A program made the position numbers and the translations under genes. From Lacihabitans sp. CS3-21 (GTDB lineage: Bacteria > Bacteroidota > Bacteroidia > Cytophagales > Spirosomataceae): 64,000 nucleotides of DNA. The stretch lies in NCBI RefSeq assembly GCF_024343675.1, contig NZ_RJUD01000006.1, positions 124,001 through 188,000 on the forward strand. Direction: 5' to 3'. The notes beneath the pieces were generated by a model. It had not been told where the DNA came from. It saw only the letters and a list, made by a program, of their open reading frames with translations, and did no database searches. Shown in pieces: positions 26,790 to 33,322 of the stretch (positions within the stretch are counted from its first letter, which is position 1; every line of letters begins with the position of its first letter).

Positions 26790-28961
26790 TTGAAAGACCT
26801 CCTCCTCATTACGCCCCCTTTTACTCAGCTCAATACACCTTATCCGGCTACGGCCTATTTGAAGGGGTTTTTGAATACCAAGGGTATTGCCGCATTTCAG
26901 ATGGACTTGGGCATTGAGGTTATTTTGGAGCTTTTTTCTAAGACCGGTTTGGCTTCCATTTTTGAGAAGGCCAGTTTGGACGGAGTTTCAGAAAATTCAC
27001 AACGGATTTTCGGTTTGAAGCGTGATTATATTCAGACCATAGAGGAGGTAATTGCCTTTTTACAAGGCCATAAACCCACTTTGGCCCGGCAAATTTGTAG
27101 CGGGAATTTTCTGCCACAGGCGTCGAGGTTTTCTCAGGAGAATGACTTGGAATGGGCCTTTGGCAACATGGGCATGCAAGACAAAGCCAAGCATCTGGCT
27201 ACGCTATATCTCGAGGATTTATCTGATTTTATAGTGGAATGTCTCGACGAAAACTTTGGCTTTAGCCGCTACGCCGAGCGGTTAGGCAGAAGTGCCAATT
27301 CGTTTGATGAACTGTACGGCCATGTGCAAAAACAACCCACATTTATTGATGAAATCACACTCAGGATTTTAAAGCAAAAACTAGTAGAAATCCAGCCAAA
27401 ATTGGTCTGTTTTTCGGTGCCTTTTCCGGGCAATTTGTACAGTGCCTTTCGTTGTGCTGGTTATTTAAAAGAGCACTTTCCTGAAATAAAAATCGCCATG
27501 GGCGGTGGCTTTGCCAATACTGAGCTCAGAAGTGTAAAGGATGCTCGAGTTTTTCAGTATTTTGATTTCATCACGTTGGACGATGGCGAACTGCCGATAG
27601 AATTGCTGGCGAAAAATGTTTTGGGTAAAAGCGAAAGTTCGGAGTTTAAACGAACTTTTTGCCTAGAAAATCGGGAGGTAAAATATATCAATAATTCCAC
27701 CCAAAAAGACTACAAACACAGCGAAATAGGTACGCCAGACTATTCTGATTTGATTCTGGACCAATATATTTCGGTGATTGAGCTGGCCAATCCAATGCAC
27801 AGCCTTTGGTCTGACGGCCGATGGAACAAGCTCACCATGGCACATGGCTGTTATTGGGGCAAGTGTACTTTTTGTGATATTTCGCTCGACTATATCAAAC
27901 TTTACGAACCTATTGCCGCCAAAATTCTGGTAGACAGAATGGAGCAGATGATCGAACAAACTGGCGAGAACGGTTTCCATTTTGTAGACGAAGCTGCTCC
28001 GCCTGCACTAATGCGAGAAGTGGCATTAGAGATATTAAGGCGTGGCTTGGTGGTATCCTGGTGGACCAACATTCGTTTCGAAAAAAGCTTTACAGCTGAC
28101 CTTTGTGTTTTGCTCAAATCCTCGGGCTGCATAGCAGTTTCAGGTGGGCTAGAGGTGGCTTCAGACCGACTTTTGGCATTGATAGACAAAGGTGTAACGG
28201 TAGCACAAGTGGCTAAAGTAAACCGAAACTTTGTGGAGTCGGGCATCATGGTGCATGCTTATCTCATGTATGGCTATCCGACCCAAACTATACAAGAAAC
28301 TGTAGACAGCCTCGAAATGGTGCGGCAGATGTTTGAGTTGGGTATTTTGCACTCAGGTTTTTGGCATCAGTTTGCACTAACAGCCCACAGTCCAGTTGGC
28401 TTAAATCCCGAAAAATTTGGCATAGTGCCTGATTACAAAGACATTGCGTTTGCTGATAACGATATCCAATTCAAGGATTCAACGGGTATAGACCACGACA
28501 AATTTAGCTTTGGGCTCAAAAAATCTCTATACAACTACATGCATGGGCTTTGTTTTGAATATCCGCTGCAAGATTGGTTTGATTTCAAAATACCCAAAAC
28601 CAAGATTCGCCCCGATTTTATAGCCGAATGTCTTGAGGAGCAAGATCATAGCCTCATAAAACCGAACGCCAAGATTATCTGGATTGGAAATCAGCCGATT
28701 GTAGAAGAAATGAAAACTAAAAAAGGGCCGGCATTGCACCTGACTTTCCATGAAAAAATGGAGACTTTCAGTATAAACATCGAAAAAGAAAAAGGTGAGT
28801 GGTTTTTGGAAAACTTAAAATTGATGGATGTACGGAAAGTTAAAACCATTACTTTCAATGAATTAAAATCTTCATTCGAAACTAAATTTGAGCATTTTGA
28901 GCTATTTTGGTACTCCAAACCTATCAACGAAATGCGTGAGCAGGGACTTTTGGTTTTGTAG
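26790..28961 (+). CDS. B12-binding-domain radical SAM enzyme, function unknown
   Basis: The 723-residue protein starts at TTG (26790): KDLLLITPPFTQLNTPYPA is the standard N-terminus of this class and there is no upstream ATG in frame. A cobalamin-binding-like Rossmann domain lies around 195-275 (LVCFSVPFPGN, IAMGGGFANTEL, FITLDDGELPIELL). The radical SAM core follows, with Cys residues at 354, 359 and 362 (GCYWGKCTFCD), spaced CX4CX2C rather than the usual CX3CX2C. GGLEVASDRLLALIDKGVT and LMYGYPTQT are core-strand motifs. A C-terminal domain of about 150 residues is unassigned. No precursor peptide or tailoring partner is adjacent, so the substrate is unknown. Confidence 0.88.
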   Translation: MKDLLLITPPFTQLNTPYPATAYLKGFLNTKGIAAFQMDLGIEVILELFSKTGLASIFEKASLDGVSENSQRIFGLKRDYIQTIEEVIAFLQGHKPTLARQICSGNFLPQASRFSQENDLEWAFGNMGMQDKAKHLATLYLEDLSDFIVECLDENFGFSRYAERLGRSANSFDELYGHVQKQPTFIDEITLRILKQKLVEIQPKLVCFSVPFPGNLYSAFRCAGYLKEHFPEIKIAMGGGFANTELRSVKDARVFQYFDFITLDDGELPIELLAKNVLGKSESSEFKRTFCLENREVKYINNSTQKDYKHSEIGTPDYSDLILDQYISVIELANPMHSLWSDGRWNKLTMAHGCYWGKCTFCDISLDYIKLYEPIAAKILVDRMEQMIEQTGENGFHFVDEAAPPALMREVALEILRRGLVVSWWTNIRFEKSFTADLCVLLKSSGCIAVSGGLEVASDRLLALIDKGVTVAQVAKVNRNFVESGIMVHAYLMYGYPTQTIQETVDSLEMVRQMFELGILHSGFWHQFALTAHSPVGLNPEKFGIVPDYKDIAFADNDIQFKDSTGIDHDKFSFGLKKSLYNYMHGLCFEYPLQDWFDFKIPKTKIRPDFIAECLEEQDHSLIKPNAKIIWIGNQPIVEEMKTKKGPALHLTFHEKMETFSINIEKEKGEWFLENLKLMDVRKVKTITFNELKSSFETKFEHFELFWYSKPINEMREQGLLVL

Positions 28962-29013
28962 GATTTTGGTATATTTGGATAGGAATTGTTTGTTAAGAAT
29001 AAAAAAAGCGATT

Positions 29014-29202
29014 ATGACGACAATTGCAGAAAGAGAAGAATTGAAGAAATGCTTGATTGAACTTGTTGAATCTGAATTTGTCAATTCTTTATTAAATGAT
29101 GTTATGAAAGAAATTAAACGAAGGAAAAGGGACATGGAATTTGATAAACTTTTAGAGGAAAACTTTAAAGAATATGAAGCTGTTTTTAGGGCTCTTGCCT
29201 GA
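29014..29202 (+). CDS. Small charged helical protein (62 aa), unknown
   Basis: The protein starts MTTIAEREELKKCLIELVES and is almost wholly alpha-helical and rich in Glu/Lys (MKEIKRRKRDMEFDKLLEEN). There is no signal or membrane segment. It resembles the helical part of small antitoxins, but no toxin gene follows. The frame extends upstream without a start to about 28888; ATG 29014 follows an A-rich stretch. It is possibly an orphan or leftover of a small module between the radical SAM gene and GH67. Confidence 0.5.
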   Translation: MTTIAEREELKKCLIELVESEFVNSLLNDVMKEIKRRKRDMEFDKLLEENFKEYEAVFRALA

Positions 29203-29299
29203 TTTTAATGTTGTTTGCATCCTAAAAATAGCCTCTGGCCAATCCACACTCGAAGAGTCCAAAGTGTGGTTTGCTGAATTCACCAATCCGATCAAATAA
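29174..29299 (+). other. Overlapping 41-codon frame, possible gene remnant
   Basis: An ATG-initiated frame overlaps the 3' end of the 62-residue gene by 29 bp and ends at TAA 29297-29299. Its second half (ASGQSTLEESKVWFAEFTNP) has protein-like composition, loosely like the N-terminal motif of FecR-type anti-sigma factors. It could be a degraded fragment or chance. Confidence 0.25.
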
Positions 29300-29367
29300 T
29301 CCCGATTTTCAATTCAATTAAAGGCAATTCTTCCGATATTTGTCCTATTCAATCACTAAAGAAAAAC

Positions 29368-31458
29368 ATGAGAATTATTATTTTGCTTCTTCTGAGCATG
29401 ATTTCGTTTGGTTCATTTGCTGACGACGGCTACCGGCTTTGGCTCAAATATGATCTTATTAAAAACGAAACTTTGAGGAAAAACTATGCTCAAAAGTTAA
29501 CTACAGTTTCCACCAATTTTTCAGATGAAACTGCTAAAGTTACCATTTCTGAAATTCAAAAGGCAACCTCAGGTTTATTGGGCTTTACATCAAAAACGAT
29601 GACTAGTGCTTCTCAAGCCAATTTGGTTTTGAAAGTTGGTTCAATAGCAAACAAAAATGCTGAAGCTTTTGAAATAATAAGTTCTAAAAATCAAATAAAT
29701 ATCACTGCGAATACCTCTAAAGGAGTGCTTTATGGTGTTTTTGAATTGATTCGGAGAATGCAAACATTAGCGTCTCTTGAAAATATAAAGATAGCCTCCG
29801 CCCCAAAAATACAACTCCGAATGCTCAATCATTGGGACAATAACAATGGCACCATTGAGCGTGGCTATGCTGGCATGTCGATGTGGAAATGGTACGAACT
29901 TCCTGAAAGAATTGACCCCAGATACATAGATTACGCCAGAGCAAATGCTTCTATTGGTATCAATGGAACGGTTTTAAACAACGTTAATGCTTCAGCGAGA
30001 TTTATTACATCTGAGTATTTGGGTAAAGTAAAAGCCCTTGCAGATGTTTTTCGACCTTATGGAATTAAGGTTTTCTTATCCGTAAATTTTGCTTCTCCAA
30101 AGATTTTGGGTGGATTAAAAACTGCCGACCCACTTGATCCCGAAGTAAAGCAATGGTGGAAAAACAAAGCCGACGAAGTGTATAAACTTATACCTGATTT
30201 TGGAGGATTTGTAGTAAAAGCCAACTCAGAAGGCGAACCTGGTCCGATGGACTTTGGCCGAACGCATAAAGACGGAGCTAACATGCTTGCTGAAGCTATG
30301 GCCCCACATAATGGTCTGATTATTTGGCGTGCATTTGTCTATAATTTTGATCCGAAAGGCGACCGTTTTGCAGCAGCTTACAACGAATTCAAAAGATTTG
30401 ATGGAGAATTTCACGCTAATATTATTATTCAAGTAAAAAACGGCCCAATAGATTTTCAAGTAAGAGAGCCTATTTCTCCACTTTTTGGAGCTATGGAAAA
30501 AACACCCGTATCAATGGAGTTTCAATTAACACAAGAATATTTGGGTTGGGCTACTCATTGGGTGTATGAAGCTCCTATGTTTGAGGAAGTTCTAAAAACT
30601 GATACCTATGCCAAAGGACAGGGGTCTACAGTAGCTAAGGTTATTGATGGACAGCTTTTTAAATATCCATTAACCTCCATGATTGGCGTGGCCAATACGG
30701 GTTCAGACCGTAACTGGACAGGTCATCCGATGGCCCAAGCCAACTGGTACACACTCGGTAGAATGGCTTGGAATCACGAAATAACCTCCGCCCAAATAGC
30801 AGATGAATGGGTAAAGATGACTTTCAGAACGGATGCAAAATCAACTGAAACCATTAAGAAATTGATGCTGGAATCTAGAGAAATATATACCAACTACACC
30901 AATCCGCTTGGCGTGCATCATGTAATGGGAGAAAGCCATCATTTTGGACCAGAACCTTGGGTAGAAAAAGCACCTCGTCCAGACTGGACGGCTTTATATT
31001 ATCACAGAGCAGACTCCATTGGAATCGGTTTTGACCGTACCGAAAAAGGCAGTAATTCAGTGGCTCAATATCACCTTGGCTTAAGAAATAAATATAGCGA
31101 TATCAATACTATTCAACCTGAATTCTTACTTTGGTTTCACCATGCCCCTTGGACCCATAAACTCCAAAATGGCAAAACGGTATGGGACGAAATGGTGACT
31201 CGATATTATGAAGGAGTGAAATCTGCAGAAAACATGCAGAAAGACTGGGCTTCTTTGAAAGGAAAAATAGACTCCGAGACTTTCGAAAATGTGGAAGCAA
31301 GACTCAAAACCCAACTCAAAGAAGCACTTTGGTGGCGAGATGCTTCGGTGGTTTATTTTCAGAAATATAGCAAAATGCCTGTGCCATCACCTTATCAAAA
31401 ACCAACAAGAACTTTTGAAGAGTTAAAAAGTTTGGTTGATGTTTATCATGTGCGGTAA
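29368..31458 (+). CDS. GH67 alpha-glucuronidase, exported
   Basis: The 696-residue enzyme removes (4-O-methyl)glucuronic acid from the end of xylo-oligosaccharides. It has a signal peptide (MRIIILLLLSMISFGSFA). The N-terminal domain is the family's alpha/beta cap, followed by the (beta/alpha)8 barrel with LRMLNHWDNNNGTIERGYAG, KANSEGEPGP (proposed acid Glu288), IIQVKNGPIDFQ (Asp362) and FQLTQEYLG (Glu390). The last two are the catalytic bases by comparison with Cellvibrio GlcA67A. The helical C-terminal domain ends at VDVYHVR with no type IX sorting domain, so a periplasmic location is likely. It is a single gene with a terminator shared with the convergent esterase gene. Confidence 0.94.
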   Translation: MRIIILLLLSMISFGSFADDGYRLWLKYDLIKNETLRKNYAQKLTTVSTNFSDETAKVTISEIQKATSGLLGFTSKTMTSASQANLVLKVGSIANKNAEAFEIISSKNQINITANTSKGVLYGVFELIRRMQTLASLENIKIASAPKIQLRMLNHWDNNNGTIERGYAGMSMWKWYELPERIDPRYIDYARANASIGINGTVLNNVNASARFITSEYLGKVKALADVFRPYGIKVFLSVNFASPKILGGLKTADPLDPEVKQWWKNKADEVYKLIPDFGGFVVKANSEGEPGPMDFGRTHKDGANMLAEAMAPHNGLIIWRAFVYNFDPKGDRFAAAYNEFKRFDGEFHANIIIQVKNGPIDFQVREPISPLFGAMEKTPVSMEFQLTQEYLGWATHWVYEAPMFEEVLKTDTYAKGQGSTVAKVIDGQLFKYPLTSMIGVANTGSDRNWTGHPMAQANWYTLGRMAWNHEITSAQIADEWVKMTFRTDAKSTETIKKLMLESREIYTNYTNPLGVHHVMGESHHFGPEPWVEKAPRPDWTALYYHRADSIGIGFDRTEKGSNSVAQYHLGLRNKYSDINTIQPEFLLWFHHAPWTHKLQNGKTVWDEMVTRYYEGVKSAENMQKDWASLKGKIDSETFENVEARLKTQLKEALWWRDASVVYFQKYSKMPVPSPYQKPTRTFEELKSLVDVYHVR

Positions 31459-31481
31459 ATTGAGCTGATATTCAAAAAAAG

Positions 31482-31517
31482 AAAAGGTAGCAAATAATCT
31501 CCTGCTACCTTTTTATT
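31482..31517. terminator. Bidirectional terminator between GH67 and esterase genes
   Basis: The stem AAAAGGTAGCA (31482-31492) with TGCTACCTTTT (31503-31513) is flanked by A- and T-runs on the two sides. It lies between the converging stops. Confidence 0.85.
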
Positions 31518-31530
31518 TTATTACCAGACA

Positions 31531-32613
31531 TCAATTATATAACCAATCCAATGCTTTTGGAAACTCCTGACCCCAGCGTTTTTCATTGTGCTGACCTTCA
31601 GGGTCTAGTTCGGCTTTAATCTGAATTTTGTTTGAATCAAAGCCTTGGTTATCAATGGTCTCTTTTAGTTTTTCAATATTAGGCAACATGCTTGCACTTT
31701 CTTTTCCACCACCATATAGATAAATTTTAGTGTCTAATGGATTAAAAAATTCGACTGCATCAAAATAGATTTTCGGAGAAGTCCATAGTGAAGGAGAAAA
31801 AACCATTAAGCGTCCAATAGCTTCGGGGTACATCATACCGGTGTAAATACTGATCAATCCTCCCATTGAGCTTCCACCAATTCCAGTGTGTTGTCTTTCG
31901 GGTAGCGTTCTGTAAGTGCTGTCTATCAGTGGCTTGAGGGTTCTAACTATGAAAGTGGCATAACGCATGCCCTGACCTTTCACATGATTTTTATATGGTG
32001 AAAACTCCACCTGACGATCTTCTTCGCCATGGTTGATGGCCACAATAATAACATCAGATTTTCCTTGTTTCTTGAGCAAAGAAAGGCGTTTGTCTATTTC
32101 CCAATTGCCATACACTGAGCCTTCACCAAAAAGGTTTTGAGCATCGTGCATGTACACCACGGGGTATTTTTTGTCAGTATTTTTGGCATAATCACTGGGC
32201 AAAATTACGCTGACGGTTCTGACTTTTTTCAATTGAGGTATTTCTACTTCCATGGTCTTTATCAAAGGCATGGTTTCATTGTAGTAAGGCGTAAAGCCGT
32301 TTTGTCTCCATAGAGGTACGTAGTCGAGATTCGGACGAAAAACAGGTAGAAGGGTTCTGTTTTTGCTGGTATTGCCAAAGCTATCAAGCTCCACATGCTC
32401 CCAACCGCCTTTGGTATATTTGTATTCTAAAGGATTGTCTAGCGTAAAATCTTTCTCAAATTCAAAGCGATATTGGCCATTACCAACTTTTTTCATCAAA
32501 AAATCAGTGTCTCTTGGGTTCCAATTACAAAAACTTCCTGACAAAAACACTGGTCGGTCGTCGTTTACTAAAGTGTTTACCTCTACATACATCCTGCCGC
32601 TATCTAATTTCAT
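31531..32613 (-). CDS. CE1-like esterase with N-terminal CBM48/E-set domain
   Basis: The protein (about 360 residues) combines a starch-binding-like E-set at the N-terminus (DRPVFLSGSFCNWNPRDTDF, LEYKYTKGGWEHVELD) with an esterase_D/enterochelin-esterase-type alpha/beta hydrolase. HDAQNLFGEGSVYGNWEID, the nucleophile elbow GIGGSSMGGL and the final DPEGQHNEKRWGQEF (His) are visible. The same architecture occurs in feruloyl or acetyl-xylan esterases next to hemicellulase genes, fitting the adjacent GH67. No signal peptide is visible. The start is uncertain: ATGs at 32613 and 32628 both fit, while ATG 32673 lies upstream of a strong promoter (32640-32670) and is unlikely. Confidence 0.85.
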   Translation of the reverse strand: MKLDSGRMYVEVNTLVNDDRPVFLSGSFCNWNPRDTDFLMKKVGNGQYRFEFEKDFTLDNPLEYKYTKGGWEHVELDSFGNTSKNRTLLPVFRPNLDYVPLWRQNGFTPYYNETMPLIKTMEVEIPQLKKVRTVSVILPSDYAKNTDKKYPVVYMHDAQNLFGEGSVYGNWEIDKRLSLLKKQGKSDVIIVAINHGEEDRQVEFSPYKNHVKGQGMRYATFIVRTLKPLIDSTYRTLPERQHTGIGGSSMGGLISIYTGMMYPEAIGRLMVFSPSLWTSPKIYFDAVEFFNPLDTKIYLYGGGKESASMLPNIEKLKETIDNQGFDSNKIQIKAELDPEGQHNEKRWGQEFPKALDWLYN

Positions 32614-32639
32614 AAGGTAATTTGACATTTTCGGGGTCG

Positions 32640-32670
32640 CAAAAATAGTATTATTGAAGATTCTAACAAA
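32640..32670 (-). promoter_or_regulatory. Promoter of the esterase gene (decides its start)
   Basis: On the minus strand TTTG (32670-32667), then 19 bp, then TATTTTTG (32647-32640): a perfect match to both Bacteroidota elements. The predicted start is near 32634, so the coding region must begin at 32628 or, with a better leader, 32613. Confidence 0.65.
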
Positions 32671-32819
32671 CATTTAGAGGGCTTGAAGAATAAAAATGAC
32701 CCGCTATATTGGAAATATTATATATTTTGGAGCTTTTAACTTGGATAAATACAAATCGAAAAGATGCTCTGAAAGTTAAAACTAGTAAAACTTTGAAATG
32801 TTTTCAATCTCTTGTTTCC

Positions 32820-32909
32820 ATTCGTCGGTAAAAATCAAATATTCAACGATAAAATGCTTATCATTCAACGAAAAGCACTATTCTTGTTTTGTTTTTGAAC
32901 ATAATTTTG
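32820..32909 (+). promoter_or_regulatory. Phased direct repeats and -7 box upstream of the DUF5668 gene
   Basis: Two exact copies of ATTCAACGA (32841-32849 and 32863-32871) lie 22 bp apart, two helical turns. A weaker third copy (ATTCGTCGG, 32820-32828) is 21 bp further up. The reverse complement of the exact copies, TCGTTGAAT, partly fits the GTT-centred LytTR-type half site. A -7 element TAATTTTG (32902-32909) follows without a good -33 box, as expected of an activated promoter. The rest of 32674-32934 is empty. Confidence 0.55.
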
Positions 32910-32934
32910 AAGAAAAAACAAAGAAATTACAATT

Positions 32935-33273
32935 ATGAAAACGCAAAAAAGTACATCTTCAGTTATTTGGGCAGTAGCTATAATCGTTATCGGAAGTCTA
33001 TTTTTAATGAGAAACTTCGATATGTTGTGGTTTGAATTGCCAAAGAATCTTATCAGCTGGAAGCTTATTTTTGTCTTTATAGCTTTCGGAGAGTTGGTTA
33101 AGGGTAAAATTTTTAGTGGTATTTTTTGGGGAATAGTAGCCACTGTTTTTTACTATCCTGCTTATTTGAGCCAGTTTTCACTTAATTCGGTATTTGAACT
33201 TTGGCCTTTGTTATTGATAGGTGTAGGTTTAGATATGATTATTAAAAGGAGTAGGACAATAGATAGGTGTTAA
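32935..33273 (+). CDS. LiaI/LiaF-like DUF5668 membrane protein
   Basis: The 112-residue protein has about four short membrane segments in the DUF5668 pattern: VIWAVAIIVIGSLFLMRNFD, ISWKLIFVFIAFGELVKGK, a middle span, and FELWPLLLIGVGLDMIIKR. In Bacteroidota such proteins often accompany LytTR-type regulators and cell-envelope stress genes, but none is adjacent here. The C-terminal DUF2154 domain of full LiaF proteins is absent. Upstream phased repeats suggest control by a DNA-binding regulator encoded elsewhere. Confidence 0.8.
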   Translation: MKTQKSTSSVIWAVAIIVIGSLFLMRNFDMLWFELPKNLISWKLIFVFIAFGELVKGKIFSGIFWGIVATVFYYPAYLSQFSLNSVFELWPLLLIGVGLDMIIKRSRTIDRC

Positions 33274-33277
33274 AATT

Positions 33278-33320
33278 TGCACAGACAATATTAAGGATTT
33301 TAATTGTCTGTGCACTTTTA
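33278..33320. terminator. Bidirectional terminator between DUF5668 and D-LDH-like genes
   Basis: A perfect 12-bp stem, TGCACAGACAAT (33278-33289) with ATTGTCTGTGCA (33303-33314), is followed by a T-rich tail. It serves the plus-strand gene ending at 33273 and the minus-strand gene ending at 33323. Confidence 0.85.
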
Positions 33321-33322
33321 TT

